Shown: one piece after another, positions 36,406 to 44,972 of the stretch
How positions within the stretch are numbered: the first letter of the stretch is position 1
Layout of the letters: each line of letters begins with the position of its first letter
Assembly: GCA_963783335.1 (NCBI GenBank)
Contig: CAWAND010000008.1
Span: 1-64,000, forward strand
Reading direction: 5' to 3'
Length of the DNA: 64,000 nt
DNA from: CAWAND01 sp963783335
Lineage (GTDB): Bacteria > Chloroflexota > Anaerolineae > Anaerolineales > E44-bin32
Notes under the pieces: generated by a model
Databases searched by the model: none
Told to the model about the DNA's origin: nothing
The model's input: the letters and a program-made list of their open reading frames with translations, nothing else
Translations under genes and position numbers: made by a program

Positions 36406-36545
36406 CCCTCACCCGGCCAATCACTTTCCACGTCCTGCACCCCAACCCCACCGGTCCGCCCCATGGCTTGCCGTCCTCCAAGCTGCGCACCCAGACGGTT
36501 CGCGTTAGACTTAACCTCACCCCGCATGAACCCAGGAGGTATCCC

Positions 36546-37406
36546 TTGGCAAACACCGACTTCATCTTTGGCACCGTGGGCACCCCCAAATCAACGCCTG
36601 CCAAACCCGGCGGAACGATCGGAACGATCGGCTATCTGGCAGACCAGGGTTTGTTCGCCTTCGAAATCGGTTGGGTCCGCTCGGTCAGAGTTTCGGAAAA
36701 AACGTGTGCCGAGATCAAATCCACGGCCGAAGCAGCCGGTGTGCAGCTCAGCGTTCACGCTCCCTACTACATTAACCTAAACGCCGATGATGACGAATGG
36801 CCCAAGAGCCGGAAACGGCTTATGGATGCCGCCAGAGCGGGTTTCTTGGCGGGCGCCACTGATATCGTCTTTCACCCCGGTTCCTACTTCGAGCGACCAG
36901 CAAAAGAGGTACTGGAAGTCGCCATCCCACGGCTGGCGGGATGCGTAACCGAGCTGAGAGACGAAGACAACACCGTTCGCCTTCGGCCGGAGACCATGGG
37001 CAAGGGCGCCATGCTCGGCTCCCTTTCCGACACCCTGGAGATGTCCAAAGCCATTGACGGTGTCGAGCCATGTCTGGACTTCGCCCACCTGCACGCTCGG
37101 GCGGGAGACGGCAGCATGAACTCCTACGATGAGTGGATGGATGCCTTCAAAGCTTACAGGAAAGCGATAGGGAAGGCAGCCCTCAGTCGTCTTCACTGCC
37201 ATCTCTCGGGGATTGAATACAGCGAGAAGGGAGAAAGAAATCACTTGTTTCTGGCTGACTCCGATTTCGACCTCCAAGCCCTAATGCGAGCACTAAGTGA
37301 CTCGGGATGTAAGGGCCGGATCGTTTGCGAGAGCCCCGAAGATATGGACAAAGATGCCCACGTGATCAAGTCGGCCTGGGAGAAAGCCTCTGGATCGAAG
37401 GCATGA
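36546..37406 (+). CDS. endonuclease IV-like AP endonuclease
   Basis: This xylose-isomerase-type TIM-barrel protein has 286 residues. The TTG start is set by AGGAGG six bases upstream; upstream in-frame residues look unnatural. Metal-binding stretches of the Nfo family are visible: LSVHAPYYINL, DIVFHPGSY, RPETMGKGAMLGSL, CLDFAHLHARAGDG and LHCHLSGI. It cuts DNA at abasic sites. It overlaps the downstream glycosylase by four bases, forming a compact base-excision repair pair. Confidence 0.88.
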   Translation: MANTDFIFGTVGTPKSTPAKPGGTIGTIGYLADQGLFAFEIGWVRSVRVSEKTCAEIKSTAEAAGVQLSVHAPYYINLNADDDEWPKSRKRLMDAARAGFLAGATDIVFHPGSYFERPAKEVLEVAIPRLAGCVTELRDEDNTVRLRPETMGKGAMLGSLSDTLEMSKAIDGVEPCLDFAHLHARAGDGSMNSYDEWMDAFKAYRKAIGKAALSRLHCHLSGIEYSEKGERNHLFLADSDFDLQALMRALSDSGCKGRIVCESPEDMDKDAHVIKSAWEKASGSKA

Positions 37407-38020
37407 CTCAGGCAGATCGACGAGATCAGTTGGAAGCGCTCCAGCGCGACATGCGTGCTTGCCGCAAATGCCTTGAGCATGGCCACGACATCACGCCAGG
37501 CGCCATCTTCTCTGGGGACAGCCGGGCCAGGGTGATGCTCATCGGCCAAGCCCCCGGCGTGACCGAGGTCGAGGCACAAAGGCCATTCAACGCCGGAAGC
37601 GGAACCAGGCTCTTTGAATGGCTTGGACGGGCCGGGGTGATCGAAGCGGAGTTTCGCCGAAATCAATATATGACCGCGGTGACGAAGTGCTTCCCCGGCA
37701 AGGCCAGCGGCGGAGGCGGTGACCGCGTGCCCAGCAAGGCAGAGCAGGTGCTCTGCCGCCCCTACTTGGACCGCGAACTCGAACTGGTGGATCCCCGTCT
37801 GATCTTGCCGGTTGGCCGGCTGGCCATCAACCTCTTCTTCCCGTCCAGCCGACCGCTGACGGCGATCATCGGCACCGAAGCCGAACACGATGGACGCTGG
37901 GTGATCCCATTGCCGCACCCTTCCGGCGCCAGCCGTTGGCATCAAATCGAAGCCAATCGGGACCGAATTCGGAGGGCAATTGACCTGATTGGCAAAAGAG
38001 TGCAACAGCTCGGCATCTGA
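37403..38020 (+). CDS. uracil-DNA glycosylase superfamily protein (iron-sulfur type)
   Basis: This 205-residue protein of the COG1573 group removes uracil from DNA. Motif 1 reads LIGQAPGVTEVEAQRPFNAGSGTRLFEWL. Motif 2 is LPHPSGASRWHQ. CRKC near the N-terminus plus later cysteines in VTKCFPGK and VLCRPYLDR could hold a 4Fe-4S cluster. It is coupled to the AP endonuclease gene upstream (ATGA overlap), so base removal and strand cutting are made together. Confidence 0.88.
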   Translation: MTQADRRDQLEALQRDMRACRKCLEHGHDITPGAIFSGDSRARVMLIGQAPGVTEVEAQRPFNAGSGTRLFEWLGRAGVIEAEFRRNQYMTAVTKCFPGKASGGGGDRVPSKAEQVLCRPYLDRELELVDPRLILPVGRLAINLFFPSSRPLTAIIGTEAEHDGRWVIPLPHPSGASRWHQIEANRDRIRRAIDLIGKRVQQLGI

Positions 38021-38043
38021 TTTGCCCCTGACAGATCAGACGA

Positions 38044-38075
38044 CAGGCGTCCCTCGGGGAGTCGGGGGACGCCTG
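38044..38075. terminator. terminator between the glycosylase gene and the convergent DUF5666 gene
   Basis: The 10-bp stem CAGGCGTCCC / GGGACGCCTG encloses a GC-rich loop, 23 bp after the stop. It can serve both strands. Confidence 0.7.
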
Positions 38076-38097
38076 CATCAGGTGCTCACTTTTCGAC

Positions 38098-39048
38098 TTA
38101 GCCAATCGGCGGGGCGAGGGACGGTCCCCTTGGCAGTTCTGTGCCACCGGCTGGACCCGACCTTCTCCCCTGAGCTTCAGGAATGGGCCGCACTCGCCCG
38201 GCAGCAATCCACGCAGCCGTCAACTGGTCACCGTTCTCCTTGGCGCCCACGGCGACCAGCATTCCCGTACGGAGATCGCCAAATCCCTGGATCCTGTTCT
38301 GGACCGAACGGTACACGGTCTTGTCATTCACGGCCACCGTCAGCTGTTCGCCTTCGAACGTTTTCACGACCAGACTCTGATCCCCGAGATCGACAATATG
38401 GCCTGCGAGGCGGACGTCGACTCCCGTCCCGGGATGGTTGGCAGCCTCGGGCGCGACGGTCACGACGATCGCTTCCAGCGTGCCATCTTCGTGCACCAGG
38501 GCAGCCACTCGCGCCGGCATACCCTTCTTCAGATCGTGGATGTTCGAGACGCTTTGGTCACGGCTGAAGAAACGGGTCCGCTCCGTGACATGGAACTGGG
38601 TTAGATCTCCCTCGGCCGATTGAAGCTCGAACGTGGATTGGCCGGGGACAATGGAACTGATCTCACCACGCTTGCGGACCAATCTGTGCTTGACGGTCTC
38701 CGAAGACCCGGCTCCCACTTGGCGGGCCAGATAGGTGCCGTCGGAGAGGATTGAGCCCACCGCAAATGCCTTCATGCCGGGTGCCAAGTCATTAACGGAC
38801 TGCAGGCTGCCATCGAGCGACCGAAAATGGGTGTCTTGATCGGTGGCGATGGTCAGCAACTCCCCTCGCACCGTGTTCAGTTCGAAGCTGGAACGACCCG
38901 AAGCCACGGCGGTGATTTCTCCTGCCACATCAAACCAAGTCTCCGGACCGGCCGTCTGAGCATGGGCCGTCGCCGGGAATCCGAGGCCGAGCACCGCCGC
39001 ACCCAAGGCCACGACATAGGCACTTCTAGAGCGGATAATCTGAAACAT
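38098..39048 (-). CDS. secreted DUF5666 repeat protein
   Basis: This 316-residue exported protein has a signal peptide that ends near ATAHAQTAG. Three similar beta domains follow: FDVAGEITAVASGRSSFELNTVRGELLTI, KRGEISSIVPGQSTFELQSAEGDLTQF and LAGHIVDLGDQSLVVKTFEGEQLTV. Each is followed by a T-x-F/Y-R and a DL..GM segment, as in DUF5666. The ATG at 39048 is chosen because GGAGG stands just upstream. The tail is proline-rich. Function is unknown; such proteins are extracellular. Confidence 0.82.
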   Translation of the reverse strand: MFQIIRSRSAYVVALGAAVLGLGFPATAHAQTAGPETWFDVAGEITAVASGRSSFELNTVRGELLTIATDQDTHFRSLDGSLQSVNDLAPGMKAFAVGSILSDGTYLARQVGAGSSETVKHRLVRKRGEISSIVPGQSTFELQSAEGDLTQFHVTERTRFFSRDQSVSNIHDLKKGMPARVAALVHEDGTLEAIVVTVAPEAANHPGTGVDVRLAGHIVDLGDQSLVVKTFEGEQLTVAVNDKTVYRSVQNRIQGFGDLRTGMLVAVGAKENGDQLTAAWIAAGRVRPIPEAQGRRSGPAGGTELPRGPSLAPPIG

Positions 39049-39154
39049 GGTCACCTCCACATGAGAATGCGCAACTGGTGACCATTCTGTCGCGCAGATG
39101 CGAAACAGGCACTACTCAGATGTAAATTCCAGGTAAATCGTTGAGGATGGCAGC

Positions 39155-39799
39155 TCAATCGCTGGGGAAGGCGATTTCCTCCCGACCAGAAAGCTTGTCA
39201 TTGATCCGCGCCACCACGACTTCCAAATGCTGGGGCTTGTGGACAAAATCCAAATCATCACTGCGGAGTGTGAGCACCGGGCAGACATCAAATCCTGCCA
39301 GCCAATCATCGTAGAACCGGTCCAGCAGCTCCAAGTACTCGGCCGTGATCCCCTTCTCCATTTCTCGGCCGCGTTCCCGGATCCGCTGCAGCAGCACCGG
39401 AACTGGGGCCTTGAGGACCAAGAGCAAATCCGGGGCCGGCAAACGGGATACAACCAGCCGGAAGAGGCGGTAGTAAGTGTCGAAGTCGCGCTGCGTCATG
39501 TTGCCCAGCTCAAGGCTGGCACGCGTGAAGATCTCGGCATCCTCGTAAATAGATCGGTCGATGATGGCCGACTGGTCTTGCCGGGCCAAAGCCAAGTGCT
39601 GTTCGGCTCGGTGTCCAAGGAAGAAGATTTGAAGGTGAAAGGCCCACGACCGCATATCGCCGTAAAAGTCCGCCAGGTACGGATTATCGGCTACCGACTC
39701 GAATGCCTGAACCCAGCCCAATCTTTCACCCAGCTTTTGGGTCAGCGACGTCTTTCCGGCGCCAATGTTCCCCGCCACGAGCACAAAGCGCTTCGCCAC
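39155..39799 (-). CDS. deoxynucleoside kinase (dGK/dAK type)
   Basis: This 214-residue enzyme salvages deoxynucleosides by 5'-phosphorylation. The P-loop is VAGNIGAGKTSL. AFESVADNPYLADFYGD and IIDRSIYEDAEIFTR (ERS/DRS base motif) fit the Gram-positive dGK/dAK family. The LID region is RIRERGREMEKGI. The base preference is not readable from sequence. It is followed by an interrupted DUF5996 gene in the same direction, 52 bp away. Confidence 0.92.
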   Translation of the reverse strand: MAKRFVLVAGNIGAGKTSLTQKLGERLGWVQAFESVADNPYLADFYGDMRSWAFHLQIFFLGHRAEQHLALARQDQSAIIDRSIYEDAEIFTRASLELGNMTQRDFDTYYRLFRLVVSRLPAPDLLLVLKAPVPVLLQRIRERGREMEKGITAEYLELLDRFYDDWLAGFDVCPVLTLRSDDLDFVHKPQHLEVVVARINDKLSGREEIAFPSD

Positions 39800-39851
39800 T
39801 AATGCTCACTTCCGCATCGGAACAAGCTCGTGTGCCTCAACTCCGATCGAG

Positions 39852-40700
39852 TCATTTGCCGAGCGCCCGCTCGCCCATCGCCCGTGCTCCCGCCTGCTGT
39901 ACCGTCGTGAAGAAGCTTTGGAGGCGCATTCCCGGATCCTCGGCGGCGGCCAGGTCAGCGTAGTCCAATCTTGCGCCTTGCCAGCCTTCGGCATGCCAGC
40001 GACCGCCCTTGGGCAGCTCAAGTTTAGAGAGCTCTTCCAGGGCCGGGTATGCCGTGGCGTAGAAGTAGGGGTTGGGAATGCCCTCATCTCCGGTCGAGAA
40101 ACCGAAGTTCATGCTCTCATCGGCGGCTTCCTCGTCCTCAGGATCTTCACCTGGCGCCTGACGCCCGCTCAACCAGAGCACAGCCAGATCGAAATGGTGG
40201 GGCCAGAGTTGGGGACCAAGGGTTTCCCCGCGCAGGCCAGAGGCGAACTCTCCCAAGATGGCATCGATGCGAGATAAAGCTGACCAGAAGCTGTCGGCGG
40301 CCGCTTGTTCGTAGCCATTCACGTCCCCGATGTCTGGCAGATCGAGTTTCAGCGGAGTGACGCCGCCACTCCTGGTCATCCAGCCGTTCGCCCTCTCCAA
40401 GATCTCCTGGGATGACGTCCCCGGAAGGCCACCGACCCAGGCCTGGCCGGATTCGGAGTCGAACACAATTTGCGCCCGCTGGATCTCCAGCCTGATCTCA
40501 AACCGCTCACCCGCGACCATCATCGGACCGGTCGTGATGCCGCGTGTTCCGACAGCCAGGCTGATGTGCGACCAGTGCCTGGCAGGCTAACTCAACGCGC
40601 CCCGAATGCCACCCAGGCAGCGGGCGTAGCGCCACAGAATGTCACGCGTTGGGCGCCATCGCTCGAGGCCTAGCGGTGGAAGGACAATGCTTTGGGTCAT
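39852..40700 (-). pseudogene. DUF5996 family protein, interrupted by an in-frame TAG
   Basis: The full family-like reading starts at the ATG at 40700 (MTQSIVLPPLGLERWRPTRD) and runs to 39852, 282 codons. A TAG at 40587-40589 interrupts it after GGIRGALS, and PARHWSHISLAVGTRGITTG continues in the same frame. Family alignment puts exactly one residue at the stop, so this is a point nonsense change, not a frameshift. Translation could restart at 40523 (MMVAGERFEIRLE), which would drop the conserved N-terminus. FYATAYPALEELSKLELPKGGRW near the C-terminus is typical. The function of the family is unknown. Confidence 0.75.
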
Positions 40701-40737
40701 GAAATGATCTCCTCAGACGGGAGCGGCCGCCGGCCGC

Positions 40738-42150
40738 TCAGAGAGCGAAGTAGGAGCCGAGATCCTCCACGTGGCCGATTGGCGTGTATTCGCCGGTGGC
40801 CTTGTCGACCTGATACGTGCCTTGAACCTCCCCGCGAGCGATGCACTGCAGCATCTCAACCATACGATCGACATCGTCCGTGTCGTTGTAGCATCCGAAA
40901 CTGGCTCGTACCATCCCGGGCATCTCGGTCTTGTCGCCGGCCAAGATTTGACGCCGCCATGCAGCCGTCTCATCACCTGAGACACCCAACAGATGAATCA
41001 CGTAGGGATGCGCACAGAAGCAACCGCTCCGCACGCCAATCCCACCTTCATAGCCAAGTATGGCCGCAACTTCAAAGTGAGAATGCCCTTCAAGATTGAA
41101 TGGGATGACGCCCACCCTTTCGCCAGCATGAGCCGGATCGGTGTCGCCATATATCGTCACGCCAGGGACTTCTCTCAGGCGCTCCAATGCGTAGCGCACG
41201 AGAGAGGCTTCGTGATCGGCAATGGTCTGCATGCCCACCCGAGTAAGTGTTTGGAGGGCAGCTGCCAGGGCCACTGCCCCGACCACGTTGGGACTCCCGG
41301 CCTCTTCCCGATCGGGGAGCCCAGCCCAGACGACGTCATCCAGCGTTACCACATCAATGGTTCCACCGCCTCTGTACTCGGGAGGCGAGGCCAGAAACAG
41401 AGCCCTAGGGCCGATGAGGGCTCCAGTTCCATAGGGTGCATACATCTTGTGCGCCGAAATCGCCAAGAAATCCAGGTGCTCGGGGTCTTCATCCGGGCGC
41501 ATGTCGATAGCCCGATGGGCGGCAAGCTGAGCAGCGTCAACAAGAATCCGGGACCCTGCTCCATGTGTCTTGCGGGCCAGTCTGTGGATCGGTTGGATGA
41601 AACCCGTGACGTTGGACGCCCCGGAGACGGCGACCAGGGCAATACGCCCTGCGTAGCGTTGGAGCTGACGATCAAAGTCGTCTTCATCAAGCCTGCCGTC
41701 GGCCGTGGCCCTGACGTGCACAACCGGTCCAAGGCGGCGCCACGGCAAGTCGTCGGAGTGATGCTCCATCTGGGTTGATATCACCACCTGCCCGTCGTTG
41801 ACGGGCAACCGATAGGAAAGCTTGTTGATCGCCTCGGTCGTGTTTTTGCCGAACGCCACAGCATGCGTCTGCGGATTGGCGCCGAAGAACTCGGCCACGA
41901 TCGCATGTGCCCTGTCGTAGGCCTCCGTGCTGAGACGGGATTTGAATCCTGTGCCGCGGTGCACGCTGGCATAGAAAGGCATGAATCGTTCAAGAGCTTC
42001 GATCACATCCAGCAGGGGAGGTGTGCTGGCGGCGTTGTCCAGATTGACATAGGTCACCCGAGTCCCATCCAGCAGGGGAATCTCACGATCGATACCGAGA
42101 ACCCTTTGACGCAGGTTGGTGACATCTTCGCGAACGGTCAATTCGGCCAT
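40738..42150 (-). CDS. class-V aminotransferase, cysteine desulfurase-like
   Basis: This PLP enzyme of 470 residues shows NLDNAASTPP at the start, VHRGTGFKSRLSTEAY, the PLP-Lys motif AISAHKMYAPYGTGALIG, and RSGCFCAHPY carrying the cysteine expected for a desulfurase. It is longer than SufS because of an N-terminal extension and a C-terminal tail. No suf or isc partner is near, so it could be a desulfurase or a selenocysteine-lyase-like enzyme. Confidence 0.85.
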   Translation of the reverse strand: MAELTVREDVTNLRQRVLGIDREIPLLDGTRVTYVNLDNAASTPPLLDVIEALERFMPFYASVHRGTGFKSRLSTEAYDRAHAIVAEFFGANPQTHAVAFGKNTTEAINKLSYRLPVNDGQVVISTQMEHHSDDLPWRRLGPVVHVRATADGRLDEDDFDRQLQRYAGRIALVAVSGASNVTGFIQPIHRLARKTHGAGSRILVDAAQLAAHRAIDMRPDEDPEHLDFLAISAHKMYAPYGTGALIGPRALFLASPPEYRGGGTIDVVTLDDVVWAGLPDREEAGSPNVVGAVALAAALQTLTRVGMQTIADHEASLVRYALERLREVPGVTIYGDTDPAHAGERVGVIPFNLEGHSHFEVAAILGYEGGIGVRSGCFCAHPYVIHLLGVSGDETAAWRRQILAGDKTEMPGMVRASFGCYNDTDDVDRMVEMLQCIARGEVQGTYQVDKATGEYTPIGHVEDLGSYFAL

Positions 42151-42357
42151 CCATTACCTCCCCACAGCCTTGGCCAGTCCTGCCAACTGAATAGGCTGGG
42201 TCAGAATAGGTGAGCGGGGATTCAGTCTACCGCCGAGACCTTTCAATTATAGGCGGAACGGCAACCCGGGCATCCCCGGAGGCGCATGACAGCCGTGGGG
42301 ACCCGGCGCGAGCAGTGCATCGGAGCCGATCGCATGCAGCCATCACCTCGGTTGCGC

Positions 42358-42834
42358 CTACTGTCCGGCGCGTCGACGAAGGTCGTCCAGGTGCTCCTCG
42401 TCGTGTTCGAAGGTGTTGGCGGCAACTCGGTGCCAAAGGGCCATGCCGCGCAGCTCGGGAGCCAGATCCTCCCGCGCCAAATCTTCATCGGAGAACTCCA
42501 ACAGGCGGATTTCGGTCTGTCGGCGCACGGCTTTCAAATCTGCCAGGATCCGCGCCAGCGGGCGACCGCCGTCAGCCGCATGCCAGTCCTGGTTGAGCTG
42601 ATCTACTGGCATAGGGTCCTGCACCAGGACGCAGTCGAGTTTCCGGCCCTGAGACAACTGCCACAGCAAGGTCACCAGCTCGCCTTCCCAGCGCGCCAGG
42701 TGGGCTAGGACATCTTTGACCGTCCACCCATCGGCGTTTGGGCGCGTCGCCGCCGCCTCCGGCAGGGATTCGATGATCTTCATCACCTCCGCCCGAGTGG
42801 CTTGCATCCGTCGCATGAGCGCTGTCTTGTCCAC
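42358..42834 (-). CDS. DinB/ClbS-like four-helix protein
   Basis: This 158-residue protein has N-terminal MDKTALMRRMQATRAEVMKIIESLPEA, then GWTVKDVLAHLARWEGELV and a C-terminal FEHDEEHLDDLRRRA. The pattern matches the DinB-like metal-binding helical bundle, close to DUF1706/ClbS. Members act as thiol-dependent or hydrolytic resistance proteins. The gene is divergent from the DUF427 gene, and a perfect Rex palindrome lies in the shared 196-bp region. Confidence 0.8.
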   Translation of the reverse strand: MDKTALMRRMQATRAEVMKIIESLPEAAATRPNADGWTVKDVLAHLARWEGELVTLLWQLSQGRKLDCVLVQDPMPVDQLNQDWHAADGGRPLARILADLKAVRRQTEIRLLEFSDEDLAREDLAPELRGMALWHRVAANTFEHDEEHLDDLRRRAGQ

Positions 42835-42921
42835 GCCTGTGCCTGCCTCCTGCCTGGACCGTCAGAATCCCATGATAGACGCTTGGCGGCATTCCCGAAA
42901 GTCCGGCTTGGCCGGATTGCA

Positions 42922-42939
42922 TTGTGAAATATTTCACAA
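42922..42939. promoter_or_regulatory. perfect Rex-type operator before the DUF427 gene (site E)
   Basis: TTGTGAA-ATAT-TTCACAA is perfect and lies 91 bp before the DUF427 start and 87 bp before the DinB-like start on the other strand. Either or both genes may be controlled. Confidence 0.75.
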
Positions 42940-43030
42940 TGCCTTGGGTGAGAATTGTGTAAGGTCTCAGTACTATATTGAAATGCAGCCACTCCAGAAG
43001 CGTTGGTCTTGCACCCGAAGGGAGCACCAT

Positions 43031-43828
43031 ATGACCGCACCCACGTTGAACGAGGACAGAGTACGGGACATATCCCAAGATGGGCACGTCCTACGGGTGG
43101 AACCCAGCCCGCGGTGGGTCCGAGGCGAGGTGAATGGTCAGACGGTGGTGGACAGCAAGCATGTACTTCTGGTCATAGCAGATCACCGCCCGCCGACCTA
43201 CTACTTTCCCCGAGAGGATATTCTCGTCAGCCGCCTCCGTGCCAACGATCGGGTCGCTCACTACCCCATCCTGGGCGATACAAAGTTCTGGGATCTGCTG
43301 AGCGATGGGGTCGTGGCCGAGAACGCTGCGTTCGAACATTCTGCCCTGCCGGCTGAATTGTCTCTCCTGCGCGATCACCTGGCCTTCAAATGGGACGCCA
43401 TGGACCACTGGTACGAAGAGGATGAAGAAGTCTTCGTGCATGCCCGCAACCCCTACACCCGAATCGATGCTATCCGCAGCACCCGCCATGTCCAGGTCGA
43501 GGTCGAAGGGCAGACGGTGGCCAACTCACACGCACCCGTTCTCCTTTTCGAAACTGGCCAGCCCACTCGCTACTACCTTCCCAAAGAAGACATTCAAATG
43601 GACTGGCTGATGCCAACAGAAACTCATACCAGCTGCCCCTACAAGGGGACGGCCAGCTACTGGAGTCTGGTCGTCGACGGCAAGGAGTATTCGGATCTTG
43701 TTTGGAGCTATCCGGATCCCATTCCTGAGGCAGGGAAAGTGAAAGGCATGTTCTGCTTCTACAACGAGAAGGTTGATATCATCGTGGACGGCGAGCGTCA
43801 GCCGAGACCTCAAACACCCTGGTCTTAG
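43031..43828 (+). CDS. tandem DUF427 protein
   Basis: This 265-residue protein has two copies of the DUF427 fold. The first shows SKHVLLVIADHRPPTYYFPREDI...VAHYPILGDTKFWDL. The second shows VANSHAPVLLFETGQPTRYYLPKEDI...SCPYKGTASYWSLVVDG. The second repeat has the strict family signature CPYKG; the first has HYPILGD. AAGGGAG precedes the ATG. DUF427 proteins are small beta barrels of unknown role. A perfect Rex palindrome upstream points to redox control. Confidence 0.9.
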   Translation: MTAPTLNEDRVRDISQDGHVLRVEPSPRWVRGEVNGQTVVDSKHVLLVIADHRPPTYYFPREDILVSRLRANDRVAHYPILGDTKFWDLLSDGVVAENAAFEHSALPAELSLLRDHLAFKWDAMDHWYEEDEEVFVHARNPYTRIDAIRSTRHVQVEVEGQTVANSHAPVLLFETGQPTRYYLPKEDIQMDWLMPTETHTSCPYKGTASYWSLVVDGKEYSDLVWSYPDPIPEAGKVKGMFCFYNEKVDIIVDGERQPRPQTPWS

Positions 43829-43851
43829 GCCAGGATTTCCCATTCGACGTT

Positions 43852-43879
43852 CAAGCGCCCCAAGAGTGTGGGGCGCTTG
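43852..43879. terminator. bidirectional terminator after the DUF427 gene
   Basis: A perfect 11-bp stem CAAGCGCCCCA / TGGGGCGCTTG with loop AGAGTG lies between convergent DUF427 and DUF4870 genes. Confidence 0.8.
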
Positions 43880-43913
43880 CGTCAGATCAGCTGGGCAGTG
43901 AGCAACTGACAGG

Positions 43914-44381
43914 CTAGTCTTCCGCCAGGATTTGCCGCGTCCAAGGGCCAATCCAGAAGTACTCAAAATCATCCCCGGTCGAGCATTGGATGGCACCGAT
44001 CGTCCCATGTACCAAAGGGTACACGGGAAGCAAGCTCAGGACGCAGACAAACGGGATGCACAGGAGCCCAATCAACACAATAGACATGAGCCCGGTGATC
44101 GCCCACAATCCGCCCAGGACAACCCAGGCGCCCAACCACCACACCAATTGGAACAACGTGGCCTGGAGTGATTGGAAAGCGACGTACTTTGAGCGGTCCT
44201 TGAAGATCAGGAAGATCACCAGCGCCACGACCGGTCCAAGGGATCCGGTGATCAAGTTGACCAGGACGCTGAGGTGAGCAAGCATCGCCCAAGTTCGTTC
44301 CTCGGATGCAGATAGAGGCTGGATCGTCGGTGCGGCCGCGGCTTTCGTCTTCTTGGCTGGTTGACTGGCTTTTCGGGCCAT
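43914..44381 (-). CDS. DUF4870 membrane protein
   Basis: This 155-residue protein has a basic Lys/Ala-rich N-terminus (ARKASQPAKKTKAAAAP). It is followed by SASEERTWAMLAHLSVLVN and three to four membrane segments, with FKDRSKYVAFQSLQATLFQLV between them, the DUF4870 pattern. GGAGG precedes the ATG. Its frame is open far upstream into copC only because copC carries an indel, so it is not part of a CopC fusion. Function unknown. Confidence 0.88.
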   Translation of the reverse strand: MARKASQPAKKTKAAAAPTIQPLSASEERTWAMLAHLSVLVNLITGSLGPVVALVIFLIFKDRSKYVAFQSLQATLFQLVWWLGAWVVLGGLWAITGLMSIVLIGLLCIPFVCVLSLLPVYPLVHGTIGAIQCSTGDDFEYFWIGPWTRQILAED

Positions 44382-44512
44382 GGTGGTCCTCCGCCATTCG
44401 GTTGTCGATGCGGGTGCTTCCGGTCCCAGTATAGCCGCCCAGCGCAAGAGAGACAACGTCATCCTTGCGTGCGGCAGCCGAATGTGAATTCGTGAAGGGT
44501 GTGTCTGGGCGC

Positions 44513-44966
44513 TTAGTCTCCGGAGACTCGCTTCCGCCACAGAAGCAGCCCGGCCACAATGACCAAGAGACCCCCGGCAATCAAGACCAACGTCATGCGA
44601 CCTCCGGCGACCGAGTTGGCTTGCGACACGGCGAACTGGTAGCTTCCGGTTGTGGTATGGCCGTCCGAGGTCACGGCTGTCCAGGCAACTGTGTACGTTC
44701 CCGGCGGCAGGGCTCTGCTCGAAGGCGGCGGTCAGGGTCGTGCCTTCGACGGTTTGGGACCAGTTCGCCGCCAGTTGGAAATCGGCAGCGATGAGCAGGA
44801 TTTGGCTCTGGTCTGTGATTTCATCGTCGAACTTCAGCACGATCTCAGTCAAAGGCTCTGGGACAACTTCCCCGGGCCCCGGGGAGGCGCTCACCAGCTC
44901 AGCATGGGCCGAGGCAGGCAAAGCCAACACCACTGCGAGGAGCACCACGCAGGGAAGCAGCCGCAA
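44513..44966 (-). CDS. copC: CopC-domain copper-resistance protein, one-base insertion
   Basis: This exported protein has signal peptide MRLLPCVVLLAVVLALPASAHA followed by ELVSASPGPGEVVPEPLTEIVLKFDDEI, the CopC start with copper-binding His at the mature N-terminus. At 44710-44712 an extra base breaks the frame. Corrected, it reads EQSLPPGTYTVAWTAVTSDGHTTTGSYQFAV and a C-terminal membrane anchor ending WRKRVSGD, 150 residues. It follows the Sco-like gene after six bases. Copper delivery or protection for the oxidase is the likely role. Confidence 0.88.
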
Positions 44967-44972
44967 GGCGTC

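Noticed and set aside
43914..44966. CopC-DUF4870 fusion protein
   Set aside because: The middle of the frame is nonsense. CopC's own C-terminus and stop are in another frame, and DUF4870 has its own ribosome-binding site and start.
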